In this document: positions 1 through 10,300 of the stretch, in pieces | Numbering within the stretch: position 1 is the first letter of the stretch | Layout: the number at the start of each line of letters is the position of its first letter | Assembly: GCF_900128475.1 (NCBI RefSeq) | Contig: NZ_LT635838.1 | Span: 746,536-810,535, forward strand | Length of the DNA stretch: 64,000 bases | Origin: Mediterranea massiliensis | GTDB taxonomy: Bacteria > Bacteroidota > Bacteroidia > Bacteroidales > Bacteroidaceae | Direction: 5' to 3' | Program-made: the position numbers and the translations under genes | Notes under the pieces: model-generated | The model's database searches: none | The model's input: the letters and a program-made list of their open reading frames with translations, nothing else | Told to the model about the DNA's origin: nothing

Positions 1-2048
1 TCCACGATGTAGTTGTTAAGCACCTCGTCCGAGGTCAGCGCCTTGTTATAGATGCGCACGCTCTTCACGTTCAGGTCAGCCCCCTCCGATTTAAACTCCA
101 GCTGGCTCCGGATGTCGAAGCTCACCTTGTCCAGCCACTTCGAGGCGGCCGACTCCTCCCCGTTCACATAGAAGCCGATCAGCGTCCGCTGCTCGTTGGT
201 CTCCACGTCCGGGTAGAACACGTAAGTGATACGGATATTCTTACCGGGTTCAAACTTCGTACCCACCGAGTCCTCATAGCGCAGGACCTGACCGGCATCC
301 ATCGCCTCCGTCACCACGCCGGTAAGGAACTTCGCCTCCTCCGGGGTCACCACCAGCCCGTAACGGTTGCCGTTTTGCAGGGTGCCCAGACAGGTGATCA
401 GCTCCGCGTCGGTGTCAGTCACGTTGGCCGTGCTGTATTCTATCTCCAACGTCATGCCCACGTCGCGGATGGCAAAACCCTCGGGCTTGTCCGCCTCGTT
501 GAACGGGCGATAACCGCCGTCTGCCGTCAGTGTCATGCCCGCACCGCCGGCCAGCAGCAGGCGGTCCTTGTGCCAGCCGCTTCCTGCGCCGTATTCGTTC
601 ACGCTCCACAGCACATCACGGAATTCCATCCGTTTGTCCCCGCTCACCCAGCTTTCCGGGTTGTTTTCCGTGTTGCTTCGCCCGAAGGCATCGAACGTGC
701 ACACGGCATCCGGTGCCAGCGTGGCTTCAATGTCGGGGTGCGATGTGGTGTTCACCTGCACCTCAAGCACGGCATCACCGCACGACACACGGTAATCCAG
801 CGGTTCCACGTTCACGTTCGTACGCCCGTAGCTGCCGGTCTCACCGCGCTGCAGCAGGTCTTCCTTCACCACACTGCCCCGGCTGGTCACTTTCACACGG
901 GCCGTGTACGCATCCCTGTCATAGCCGGCATACGTGAAGTTCCACGCCGTGAACTGCTCGGCCTCCAGTACGGGGTGCTTCCAGTCACGCTGGAACCCTG
1001 CCGCCCGGTGGTTGAACATCATGCCGGCATAGGCCGTCACACCTTCCTCGGCTTTCAGCAGGGTCAGGTAGTGTATCTCGCTCACCACGCCGGAGTTCTC
1101 GTGCAGCGCATAGGCTTCCACCACGTTCATGCCCTCCCGCATTTCACTCAGCGCAACGGTGACGTTCTTCTGCTGGACACCGGAACCGGCTGACAGGCCA
1201 AGCGTATAGGGCTGCCCGCCGTTGATACGGTAGTAGATGTTCTTCTCGCCACTCGTTCCCTTAGCTGTAAATGGGATGTTCACGTCGTTCCGGTATCCCC
1301 CGTCAGCCAGTCCGTTCCCAACCGAATAAGTGGTACTTAGTTCCATAGCCACCATCGTCACCCTGGCGGTAGCGGTTTTCATCAGCGTACCGCCATCATA
1401 ACCGGCCTGCGCCTCCACCTGCACGGTGTAGGTCGTGGCATCCTTCAGGTAAGGCGACGCGTCAAAAGTATAGCTCTGACCGGCCGTAACGCCGACAAAC
1501 TCCGCATCCTGGAATTCCGAAAGGACCGTGGAGCCACGTTTTACGACCACCTTGGCCTTCAGGTCGCTGTAGCCACTCACCTCGCCGCCACCGGCCGTGC
1601 CCACGCCAACGGCATATCTCACCACGAAACCGGTACCCAACGACAAATACTGGGAAGCGGGCAAGGAGGAACCCGAAGCATCGGTCAGGTCTATATTCAC
1701 CACCACCTTGTCATCGTCGCTATACTTGGAAAAGCGCACCTCCCTGTCGCTTTCCCCGCCTTCGCCATCCTTCTGCGTGACTGTCATCACGTACTGAGTG
1801 CCGTCCTCGCTGTCCGTCACGTCGATATTCGTCACGGTACCCACCAGCGAGGCGAACACCGCGCCGCTCGTGGGGGCTTTCGTCTCACCGGCGGCCAGCT
1901 CCTCCGTAGGGGTGGCCTTGTCATCAATACTTTTGATATAGTTCTCCACCAACCGGCCGCTCACCGGAAGATTACCCGTGGATTCGTCACCGGACCAATC
2001 GGTCTTCTGCATATCCAGACCGTCCTCGTCATACACTTTTTTCGCCAT
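1..2048 (-). CDS. Phage tail fibre-like protein with LamG/concanavalin-like domain (3' end outside window)
   Basis: An open frame starts at ATG 2048 (MAKKVYDEDG) and stays open to the window edge, 682 codons, so the C-terminus is missing. The N-terminal ~60 residues resemble tail-attachment regions of Bacteroides phage fibres. Ig-like beta-rich stretches follow. From about residue 500 the sequence looks like a LamG/concanavalin A-like jelly roll, ending in the typical strand 'VRIYNKALTSDEVLNNYIV' near the edge. It lies last in a leftward tail operon, after the tail-tip gene and three small genes. LamG domains on phage tails usually bind surface glycans, so a receptor-binding or adhesion role is inferred. 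I see no copy of the DGR template repeat in the visible part. Domain assignment is by motif recognition only. Confidence 0.75.
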   Translation of the reverse strand, partial: MAKKVYDEDGLDMQKTDWSGDESTGNLPVSGRLVENYIKSIDDKATPTEELAAGETKAPTSGAVFASLVGTVTNIDVTDSEDGTQYVMTVTQKDGEGGESDREVRFSKYSDDDKVVVNIDLTDASGSSLPASQYLSLGTGFVVRYAVGVGTAGGGEVSGYSDLKAKVVVKRGSTVLSEFQDAEFVGVTAGQSYTFDASPYLKDATTYTVQVEAQAGYDGGTLMKTATARVTMVAMELSTTYSVGNGLADGGYRNDVNIPFTAKGTSGEKNIYYRINGGQPYTLGLSAGSGVQQKNVTVALSEMREGMNVVEAYALHENSGVVSEIHYLTLLKAEEGVTAYAGMMFNHRAAGFQRDWKHPVLEAEQFTAWNFTYAGYDRDAYTARVKVTSRGSVVKEDLLQRGETGSYGRTNVNVEPLDYRVSCGDAVLEVQVNTTSHPDIEATLAPDAVCTFDAFGRSNTENNPESWVSGDKRMEFRDVLWSVNEYGAGSGWHKDRLLLAGGAGMTLTADGGYRPFNEADKPEGFAIRDVGMTLEIEYSTANVTDTDAELITCLGTLQNGNRYGLVVTPEEAKFLTGVVTEAMDAGQVLRYEDSVGTKFEPGKNIRITYVFYPDVETNEQRTLIGFYVNGEESAASKWLDKVSFDIRSQLEFKSEGADLNVKSVRIYNKALTSDEVLNNYIV

Positions 2049-2066
2049 ATCGTTATTCTTTAAAAG

Positions 2067-2243
2067 TTATTTCATCCGTTTCCAGCCATCCGTTCGGCTC
2101 CAGGGTTTGTCACCGCGCCAAAAGCCCGCGCCGAAACAGCTCCGGATGGCTTGCCAAACCAGCCTGGCCCCTATATAGACCGTCGCCACCACCCGTTCGC
2201 CTACACGGATGGCTGTCACCTCTTTGTTTCCAACACTTATCAT
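2067..2243 (-). CDS. Small tail-region protein, 58 aa
   Basis: ATG at 2243, TAA at 2067-2069, only 2 bp after the stop of the preceding gene, so it is translationally linked. The protein begins MISVGNKEVTAIRVGERVVA and contains the motif 'VYIGARLVWQAI', a short repeated-strand pattern common in small proteins encoded beside tail-fibre genes of Bacteroides phages. It ends in a basic, Trp-rich tail (GDKPWSRTDGWKRMK). Function unknown; a small structural or adaptor protein of the tail tip is the likeliest role given the position between the tail-tip and fibre genes. Confidence 0.7.
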   Translation of the reverse strand: MISVGNKEVTAIRVGERVVATVYIGARLVWQAIRSCFGAGFWRGDKPWSRTDGWKRMK

Positions 2244-2245
2244 AC

Positions 2246-2674
2246 CTATTCCTCCTCGTAAATCAGGTAAATGGTCTTGCCGTCCTTTTCCGGGAGACTT
2301 TCAAACTCCTCCTCACTCATCTCCTTATGTTTGTAGCCTTGGGCTATCGCATCCTCGGCCTTCTTCGCGGCCGCCTCCGCCTTTGCCGCCGATTCACCCG
2401 CCGTTTGAATGGCCTTTTTTGTCTCCTGGGTGGCCGCTTCCATTTCGGGAGCCAATCCCTCCACCCTTTCAGCGGCCTTGATCGCCCGGGCCGCCGCGTC
2501 ATCGGCAGGCTTGCTCAATAAGGTGATCGGGACGTTCACCAGTTTGTCACCTTTCTGCGCAGGCAGGGATTTGACCCCGCTCAGCGAGCCGACCGTCTCA
2601 AGGGATTCGACACTCTTCGATTCCGCCTTGACCGCCTCCAAAACCTGGGCGATATCCGATTCTGTCAGTGCCAT
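2246..2674 (-). CDS. Alanine/lysine-rich coiled-coil tail protein
   Basis: 142 aa, starting MALTESDIAQVLEAVK. The central part (about residues 60-115) is almost entirely Ala, Lys and Glu in a heptad-like pattern, predicting a long coiled coil. The C-terminus 'EFESLPEKDGKTIYLIYEEE' is a short beta motif frequent at the ends of Bacteroides phage tail proteins. It sits 1 bp from its upstream neighbour and 2 bp from its downstream neighbour, inside the tail operon. Likely a fibre shaft or connector; no enzymatic motif is seen. Confidence 0.7.
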   Translation of the reverse strand: MALTESDIAQVLEAVKAESKSVESLETVGSLSGVKSLPAQKGDKLVNVPITLLSKPADDAAARAIKAAERVEGLAPEMEAATQETKKAIQTAGESAAKAEAAAKKAEDAIAQGYKHKEMSEEEFESLPEKDGKTIYLIYEEE

Positions 2675-2675
2675 A

Positions 2676-2963
2676 TCAAACCCCTCCCTCTATCAGTTCA
2701 TAAACCTGGCCGTAACCGCCGGCCGTCAGGCTCTCGCCGCATACCTCCTTGATAAGCGTACCCTCCTCGGTGGTGATCTCCAGGATTCCACCGCCCTGGA
2801 TGATACGCTGGCACAGGACGTAAGCCTTGAACTTCTCATCACGGCCTACCGGTTTGTCCTTCCCGTAATTGAACAGGGCCTCCGCCACGGCGGTGGCGAT
2901 GTTGTCACCGCCAAGCTCGTTCCCGTCAAAGCCCCTGAATCTCCTGTTTAAGTCAACTTTCAT
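2676..2963 (-). CDS. Small conserved phage tail-region protein, 95 aa
   Basis: Starts MKVDLNRRFRGFDGNELG at 2963, 20 bp after the tail-tip gene. It is a soluble, slightly acidic protein with no transmembrane segment. The sequence looks like the small chaperone/adaptor proteins placed between the tail-tip and fibre genes of Bacteroides temperate phages, but I do not recognise a named family. Function unknown. Confidence 0.65.
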   Translation of the reverse strand: MKVDLNRRFRGFDGNELGGDNIATAVAEALFNYGKDKPVGRDEKFKAYVLCQRIIQGGGILEITTEEGTLIKEVCGESLTAGGYGQVYELIEGGV

Positions 2964-2983
2964 ATCTCTTTGGTTTTAAATGT

Positions 2984-5900
2984 TTATTCCCCTGTATAGC
3001 CGACTATGATGCCGCCCCTCACGATAAGTCTTATTTTGTCAAGGTCGGGATTCTGGGCGGCACCATCCCCCCAGTTCACACCCTCGTTATACACGTATGT
3101 ACCGTCGGAATTGCGGCTCTTGATGTACCGGAACCCTTTCGACGCACAAACATCACTTGTCAATCCGCTACCGGTATCCCTTACATCTACCGGACCCACA
3201 AAGAACCCGGCATAGGTCATACCGCTGGCCGGGTAGGTTAAGGAGCCTATCGATGCGTATATAGCGGCCCCACCGGATGTCGCCCCGACTGATTTTACGC
3301 CAAACCGCCCACTGGTAGCGCCATTGAAGGCCACGTCCACGATCCCCTCCGTCGAGGAACTCGAGACTCCCAGTTTCAAACTCCGGGAATCGTTTCCGAA
3401 ATAATCGCGGCTCTTCCAATACAGACGGCCGGAATCGATGGTAAAGCCGCCAATCTTACCGCCGCTCGCCTTGACAGTACCGCTGATGTTCGCATTCCGG
3501 GTCTCGATACTCCCGTCCGTGAGGACCTTGAAATAGCCGTTAGCCGTAACAAGCCCCTCCAGTTTGATTTGGTCGGCTTTAATGGTAACACCGGAAACAA
3601 GATTGCCGAACTCGTCACGCTTGACATAGACATTCAGTTCCGCCTTCTTTACAAGCCCGTTGCTTGTAACGCCCTCAGCGAACAGCTTGGAAAAATTGGC
3701 GGTAGTCACCAACCCGGATTTATTCCGCAATTCCCCGTTCTCATCGAAATGGACAGAAATCAGCCTGTTATATTTGGCCGTCGTGATAATGGAGGATGCC
3801 TCCAGCACATTGCCGTCCTTATCGAAATTCGCCGCCGCGATCTTGATCATCTTATCCGACTGGTCAAAGAACGTGGCATACTTGTACGCCAAGGCATCCG
3901 TCCGGTCGGTCGAGAACACCAACAAGGACACTTGGATAACACCCGTGAACGACAGCTTGAAGTCGCCGGTCCCGTTCCACAGCCCGGAATGGTTGAATAC
4001 CTTTTCCCCACCGACCGGCAAATCACCGTCGTAAGCGAACATGTTGAAATTCTCGTATCCGCTCTTGTTGGATTTGACAAACTCGATACGCAGGTGCCCG
4101 GCTTCGATCACCTTGTAATGGAAGGACAGGTAGACATAGCCCGGGATACGAAGCCCGTCCCCGTTCAACTCCTTAAAATCGGGGATCGTGCGAAAATCCC
4201 CGTTCTTCTGCATGATATAGCTGTTCGTTATCCTGACGTAAGGGACCTTGCCGGTCTTTACGACCTCCACGTTTCCGTTCTCGCTCGATGCTAACAGTTT
4301 GTTACCGGCAAGAATCCACTTGCCGCCGAAAGTCAGGAACGCGGCCTTGTACCCGCTTATCCATTTACTCATCCCCTCGGTAAACGTGGTGTTATCGAAA
4401 AAGCTCTGCTCCTCCCTCACCTCGTCACGCAGACCTTCTACGGCGGACTGTATCTTACCCTCCGTAATTTCAAATTTCGTCAGGATATCCTCGCCGGTCA
4501 TAAGGATGAACGTACCTTTCAGATATACGTTGTCGCCATAGAGACCGTTCCCGTGCGGCTGGTTATTCGCCGGAAAAGCGCTGTCCTTGATACCGTCAAG
4601 ATTACCCACCCGGCATCTCAAACAGCCGTTGAAGTTTTTCGCCATCACGCCATCCAGTATGTCAACACGCGGCTGGCCGTCCTCGGTGGCCGATATGCTG
4701 ATCAGGTTCTGCCGGAGCGGGTTTTCCGTGTTGCCCATCAACACGCACTCATCACCCGCCTTCGGTTCCGTCCCGCCAAACTCCCTCTGGGGTACCGTTA
4801 TCCCTTCCGCGTCGCCTTCCGACACTTCCACCCAGTAACCCCGAATCTCCGCCCCCGTAAAAACGGCACAGCGCATCAGGTCATGCGCCACGAACGTGTT
4901 CTCTTGCTCAAAGGTGATGCGGTAATTGTTGCCCTCCTTGGTCACGGTCTTAATCTTTCCATTAGCAGCGGAAACGACTAACTGACCACCCACGCTACGC
5001 ACCTTCTCGATCAGCAGTTCCATAGCGACCAGCGTCTGGCGGACGGTGATCTTGTCAATCGTAAGGTTGCTGAGTCCCGTTATTTTATCTATCCATAACT
5101 GCCAGCCCTCGCCGAACATACCGTCCACGAAACGGGTACTGCGGAGCAATTCCCGGATAACAGCCGTCAGAAACTCGGCGTTCCCGTCGCCGTCAACATT
5201 GCCCCCGGATTCACCGGCTTTGTAATTGCCAAAATAAACCCCTTTCAAAAAACCGATCACCTCGGCTGCGGTATCCCGATGGCGTTTGCTTAGGAACTCC
5301 CTCTGGCTTCTTTTCGCAGAGAAAAGGTTGTTGTCCGTGGGCAGAGTGTTGTCGAAGCTCCGGATAATATCAGGAAGCCCGGAACTTTCGGCCTTGGCTT
5401 TCGTATAGCTTTTCAATTCCCCGATACTGTCGTTTACCCTGTCGAATTTCGATACCTGCAGGGCGTCGCTGATCTCCAGGTCCATCTCTCCGGGAAGGTT
5501 TACCCTGCGGGTGATCTTCGTAATGCGGCTCCTGCGGTAACCGTCTTTCGGGAAATACTCCGAGCTCTCCAATTTTACGCGCCGGCCGACAAACAGATCG
5601 GCCTCCTGCTGCTCGATCCACACATGATCGGTCGGAGCCTTGTAAGCGGCGATATCCAGCCAGTGGTCCTTGTTATAGTCATCGACGGCTTTCTGGAACT
5701 CCTCCTCTGCCAGCCGGTAATATTTGTCCGGCATCCGGATGTTCCAAAGGACATAGGTGTCCCCGGCCTTCGGGACGAGCTTGCCGCCCGGAAGCTGCGT
5801 GTCATCGCCGTAAGGCCAGATCGTGATGATCTCAAACTCGCGGGTGGCGCTATCGAAGTTCACCTCGAAATAATGATCGTCCCCCTCTCCCAGCCCGGAA

Positions 5901-6853
5901 AGGTCACCGCTCTGGAAGGAGACGCGTTTCGTCTCACCGGCCAGTTCATAATCGTTAGGATCGAAATCCATCCCGCCATCCTTGAAGTAATAGACGGTAA
6001 AGGTCTTACCCTCCTCATTCGTCACCTCCTCACTGCGGACACTGCTTACCGTGCCCACCCGCCGGGGATAGATATCGCTGAAGGCGGCCTGTTCGTAGTG
6101 GTCATAGATACCGTACTCGTCCACGCCCACCTCCACGTACTTCTTTTTTCCGGGAAGCATCAGACGGGGGCTGCCGTACTTCCCGGCGTCGATGTTCCGG
6201 CTGCTCCCGATCGGGAAAAGGCGCGTGTAGAACTTCGCCGTATTACTCGTATCCCGCTCCAGGGAGGTCAGCCCCTTGCCGTAGCCCAGCGTGATCTCTT
6301 CCCCGCTCTCGCAGCGGCACACGTTCACCGTCTGCCCCTCGATCCACCACTCGGCCTTGCCTCCCACCTTGCCGGCGATCTCCTTCAAAGCCTGGTCGCA
6401 GTACATGCCCTCATAGTCGATCACGATAAGATCGGTACCGTCCACCTGCCCCACCTTCCAGTCGGTAATGTTACCCATGCCGTTGTTGATGGCCTTCACC
6501 ACCATCGCCACATGGTCCCGCGGCGTGGCCGTCAATGTAAACAGGGGATTGGTGTCGCCGTCCGTTGTCTCCAGCACGAGAAAACGCCTGATCAGGCTCT
6601 CGATACCGTACAGCTTCAGGTTATACTCCCACTCGCTCCCGCTTTTCTCTTTCGGGGTGTACCGCTCCGTCAGCCAGTACCGCTCGCCCATGTAGTCCGT
6701 GAAGTCGCCTACATCAAGGGGAATATGGGCATAATGCGTGAAGGAGAGCGCCAGCACGTTGTCGCCCTGCACCTCCTTGCTCTGCGTCGAACTGTCACTT
6801 GCAGCCACATCCGCACGCTTGGCCCCGGATTTATCGTATATCGTTAGAAGCAT
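2984..6853 (-). CDS. Tail tip / baseplate hub-like protein, 1289 aa
   Basis: A large protein following the distal tail gene. The N-terminal ~450 residues look like the hub domain of siphophage tail-tip proteins ('LTERYTPKEKSGSEWEYNLKL', then a beta-rich region with the predicted ring fold). The middle holds helical and jelly-roll-like stretches (around residues 820-950, a carbohydrate-binding-like beta domain). The C-terminal ~250 residues are repetitive beta structure ('VTANGYFKVLTDGSIETRNA', 'KASGGKIGGFTIDSGRLYWK') like the intramolecular beta-helix of phage tailspikes and tips. It would form the tip that contacts the cell. No peptidase motif was identified. The order tape measure - distal tail - tip supports the call. 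Confidence 0.75.
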   Translation of the reverse strand: MLLTIYDKSGAKRADVAASDSSTQSKEVQGDNVLALSFTHYAHIPLDVGDFTDYMGERYWLTERYTPKEKSGSEWEYNLKLYGIESLIRRFLVLETTDGDTNPLFTLTATPRDHVAMVVKAINNGMGNITDWKVGQVDGTDLIVIDYEGMYCDQALKEIAGKVGGKAEWWIEGQTVNVCRCESGEEITLGYGKGLTSLERDTSNTAKFYTRLFPIGSSRNIDAGKYGSPRLMLPGKKKYVEVGVDEYGIYDHYEQAAFSDIYPRRVGTVSSVRSEEVTNEEGKTFTVYYFKDGGMDFDPNDYELAGETKRVSFQSGDLSGLGEGDDHYFEVNFDSATREFEIITIWPYGDDTQLPGGKLVPKAGDTYVLWNIRMPDKYYRLAEEEFQKAVDDYNKDHWLDIAAYKAPTDHVWIEQQEADLFVGRRVKLESSEYFPKDGYRRSRITKITRRVNLPGEMDLEISDALQVSKFDRVNDSIGELKSYTKAKAESSGLPDIIRSFDNTLPTDNNLFSAKRSQREFLSKRHRDTAAEVIGFLKGVYFGNYKAGESGGNVDGDGNAEFLTAVIRELLRSTRFVDGMFGEGWQLWIDKITGLSNLTIDKITVRQTLVAMELLIEKVRSVGGQLVVSAANGKIKTVTKEGNNYRITFEQENTFVAHDLMRCAVFTGAEIRGYWVEVSEGDAEGITVPQREFGGTEPKAGDECVLMGNTENPLRQNLISISATEDGQPRVDILDGVMAKNFNGCLRCRVGNLDGIKDSAFPANNQPHGNGLYGDNVYLKGTFILMTGEDILTKFEITEGKIQSAVEGLRDEVREEQSFFDNTTFTEGMSKWISGYKAAFLTFGGKWILAGNKLLASSENGNVEVVKTGKVPYVRITNSYIMQKNGDFRTIPDFKELNGDGLRIPGYVYLSFHYKVIEAGHLRIEFVKSNKSGYENFNMFAYDGDLPVGGEKVFNHSGLWNGTGDFKLSFTGVIQVSLLVFSTDRTDALAYKYATFFDQSDKMIKIAAANFDKDGNVLEASSIITTAKYNRLISVHFDENGELRNKSGLVTTANFSKLFAEGVTSNGLVKKAELNVYVKRDEFGNLVSGVTIKADQIKLEGLVTANGYFKVLTDGSIETRNANISGTVKASGGKIGGFTIDSGRLYWKSRDYFGNDSRSLKLGVSSSSTEGIVDVAFNGATSGRFGVKSVGATSGGAAIYASIGSLTYPASGMTYAGFFVGPVDVRDTGSGLTSDVCASKGFRYIKSRNSDGTYVYNEGVNWGDGAAQNPDLDKIRLIVRGGIIVGYTGE

Positions 6854-6874
6854 ATTCGAATCGTCTTTGAATGG

Positions 6875-7339
6875 TTATATAATCGGTACCGGCTCGCGGA
6901 ACTTCACCTTGAATTTCCCGGCGTGGACCCCTTCCTTCCACAAATAGGTCAGCGGAGTGAACTTCGGACTGTCCGTGTATTTCACGTGCAGGGTCAGATC
7001 GAGCTGGGGAAACGCGATGTCGAGCCACCCGTCCTTCCCTTTCTTCAGGAAATTGATGAACGCGAAGTATTTCCGCAGCCATCCCTCCTTTGTCTTGTTA
7101 TACAGGGCAAAGTGCAGCGTCACGTCACGCGCCTCGTTCCTCGGGGTAAGGACCGCGCTGTATTTCTCCCCGTCCTCCTCCCGTATGTCCACGGCCGTCT
7201 CCTTCTTCGTCTTGCTCGGGGTCAGGATCGCCGAGAGGTTATCCATGCCACCGCGCCGGTCCTCCACCAGGAACACGCCGTATTCCGTCCAGATGTCCGT
7301 GCCGTTCACCAGCACCAGCCCGCCCAATATATCTGCCAT
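6875..7339 (-). CDS. Distal tail-like protein
   Basis: 154 aa, between the tape measure and the tail tip, the canonical place of the distal tail (Dit) protein in siphophages. The sequence is beta-rich with a repeat-like pattern of 'TLHFALYNKTKEGWLRKYFAF' and 'LDLTLHVKYTDSP', and begins MADILGGLVLVNGTDIWTEYG, resembling the start of tail-tube-derived folds. The role, linking tube to tip, is inferred from gene order and size; the sequence itself is not diagnostic. Confidence 0.65.
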   Translation of the reverse strand: MADILGGLVLVNGTDIWTEYGVFLVEDRRGGMDNLSAILTPSKTKKETAVDIREEDGEKYSAVLTPRNEARDVTLHFALYNKTKEGWLRKYFAFINFLKKGKDGWLDIAFPQLDLTLHVKYTDSPKFTPLTYLWKEGVHAGKFKVKFREPVPII

Positions 7340-7340
7340 G

Positions 7341-10300
7341 TCATTTCACTTTTAGTCCGTCACGTATCATTTTCTTTATCTCATCCTTTATCTCGCCCAG
7401 GTGGCCGGCACTTACACCCGTGTTCTCAGCGATGCGGGCCAGGTGGCCCTCGGCCGTGTCCATCTTCTCCACCACGCTTTCCAGCCGGTCGTCCATGCTC
7501 GACCAATGTTGCAAACCGCCGGTAAACATCCCCTCCAGCTTCGTGCCCTGGTCATACGTCATGGCCGTGTAGCCGCCCGCTTTCGCGCTTTGACTGGTGC
7601 CGCCGGCTTCGGTCTTGTCGTAGCCCGTGGCCGCCGCCAGGTTGTCACGCAGGGCAAGGGCTTCATCCATATACTGCATGTACTCTTCCATCAGCGCGTT
7701 CCGTTCCGCCTCGGTCAGTTCGTTGTCCTCCATGGCCTTGCCGAACTTCTCCCACCAGCCTTTCAATTTCTCGCTATACAGCTCGCCTATCTTGTTACTC
7801 AGCATGGCTTTCATAAAGTACTCGGATATATCCTCCGCCGCATCCTTGGCACCGTACTTCATGTTCATCAGGTTGTCGATGAAGCTGCTGTACATACCAT
7901 CGAATGAAATGCCCGTCAGCCCTTCATACAGCTGGTCGGTCAGTTCCTCCAGCTTGCCGGCCTGGTCTATGTAGTCATCCAGCTTCTCGGTCAGTCGCCC
8001 GCCATAGCCGCCCTTACCGGTATTCTGTATCTGCGTCCACATGTCCACATTGCTGCGCAGCGCCTTCATCTCCTCCGGGCTCAGGCTCCACAGGTTCCCG
8101 TCCCACCGGCGGCCGATCTGTCCGCTCAGTTTGTCTATCTGTGCCTGGCTGAAACCACCCCAGTAGTAGTTCCACGAGTGGTGGCTTTTGCTGTAGCGTG
8201 CCTGTTCCTGCGCTATCTGCAGATAGTTTGCATTCGTCTCTTTCTGGTATTTGTAAGCATCCCGGTAAGCTTCCACCGATTTAGTCCCCTTGCTTGCCTT
8301 GATGGTATCGGTCAGGTCCTCAATGGAGGTCTGCAGTTTCTCGTTCCGGTCTGTAAGGCGGTCTATAGCCGCCTGCACTTCCCTGGCGTTTCCGTCGATG
8401 CCGAACAGTTTGTTGAAACCTCCGAAAGACACCGTGTTCAGCAATCCCCCGATACCTTTCACAAGGGAACCGCCTATCTGTTTGAACAGGTCTCCGCTGA
8501 GGATATTGTCGAGTATTCCGGTTATCGCATTGAAAATGGTGTCTATCAATGATGAGATAATCGGGCCAATACCGTCTTTCAGCAAATCCAGTATGGAGAG
8601 AATGGCCGATATGATCTGCCCGATGACTCCGGCACTTGACAGGGTCTCGGACATCTGACTGATGGCATCACCGACCTTGCCTCCGATATTCAGTTTTGAC
8701 AGACCGGTAAGCATATTCTGGATTCCTTCAAATGATCCCTGCAAGGTTCCGCTTGCAAAGCCGTGCAATCCGTTGGATACCATGTTCAACCCGTCAACCG
8801 TGTCCCGGGAGGCACTTTTCACCTCCCCGGCAAGCACCTTCATTTCAGAGGTGGCGTTCAGGTATTCTTCGTCAGCTGAAGCACTGGACGATTGGGCCGT
8901 TTGAAGAGCGATTTTGGTACGTTCTATTTCTGCCTGGTTACCGCTTTCAAGAGCCTTGTTGTAATCGGTCTGCGCCGCTTTTAACCGGGCGAATGCCGCT
9001 TCCTGCTGCAGTTCCGCATTTTGCACACGTGTTACGGCATCCCCCAAAGCGTGCATCTGCGTTTGTAACCGGGCAAAATCCAATGTGCCGTTACCACCGG
9101 GAAGCATGCTTTGAATACGTTCAATGGCATCGTAGACGACCTGCTGGTCTGCGGCTCCCGTTTTTTTGAACTCATCCGTCTTGACATACTGTTTAAGCTC
9201 GCCAAGCAGGTTCTTCATCTGGTCTGCAAGCAGGCCTGTCAAATCCCCGAATGCTGCTCCCCAGTCTATCTTTTGGGTCAGAGCTTCCATATCCACTTTA
9301 TGCACAGCCGCATCACGCTGTTTCTCCAAAGTCAGCCTTTCACCCTGGGACTGTGCCTTGCGGATTTTCTCGGCATATTCTTCAGCGATGGCCAGTTTCT
9401 GTTGCTGGAAGGTCCCGTATTCCTTCAGATAGTCACGCATGGCTTCCGCCTCTTCCCTGTACACGTCCGCCTCCGCTTTTTTCCGGGACGCGGTGTTTGA
9501 GGCACGGGCTTTTTCAAGTTCATCCTGTTGCTCCCGGGTAAGTCCGTTATCTCCGGTGGAAAGACCGGCTTCCTTGTTCTCACGCTTCCAGTCGGCTTCC
9601 TGCCGGTTTATCTCTTCTTTCCGGGCGTTATAGTCATATTCGATTTGTGCCAGTTTCTTTTCGGTACCGGCTTGCATACGGTCTATCTCTTCCTTCCGGT
9701 TCTCGGCCTGCAGGGCGGCAAGATCCTGCGCCAGCCTGCGCTCTGTGGCAAGCCGTTGCTTGGCTTCCGCTTCCGGATTCTTCCCGGACTGTTCGGGGTC
9801 GGTATGTCCGCCGATATTTCCTTTTTTGGCTGCTTCTGCCGCTTTCTTTACCTCTTCCTCCGCTTTTTTCAGATAACCGTCGCGTTTGTTTTCGGCATTT
9901 TTCAACAGTATGTCATAAGCTTCCTGATCATGTTTCTTAATGGCAGCCTGTGCGTCATAGAACTGCCCGGATTCTGCCATGCTTGACTGCATGATATATT
10001 GTCCCCATTTCCCGAAAAAACCCATGGCGCTTTCCGCCTCTTCCGGTTTCTGCGCCTTGATTTTATTCACCTCTTCATCGGCTTCTGCAGCTTTTTTTAC
10101 AAGGTTCTGGACATTGGCCTGGTGCAGCAGGACCTGTACATAGTCCTCGCTCTTTTGGATAAGGGTATCATACCATTCGGAAAGTGTTTTATAATACCCG
10201 AAAGATTCCCCGTACTTGCGGTTCAGTTCCTCTACCTTCGCCTTTTCCTGTTCCTTGCTGCCGGTGAAGTTCTTTATTTCATCGATGACCGATTTCAGTT

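Noticed and set aside
1..2048. Variable repeat of the DGR in the LamG fibre gene
   Set aside because: No stretch here resembles the template repeat or its reverse complement with changes at A.
5624..6847. 407-aa plus-strand frame opposite the tail-tip gene
   Set aside because: His/Leu/Val-rich mirror translation of a GC-rich gene with biased third positions; same reasoning for the other long opposite frames at 11170, 41401, 43774, 44983, 48979, 51647, 52836, 55131 and 57758.
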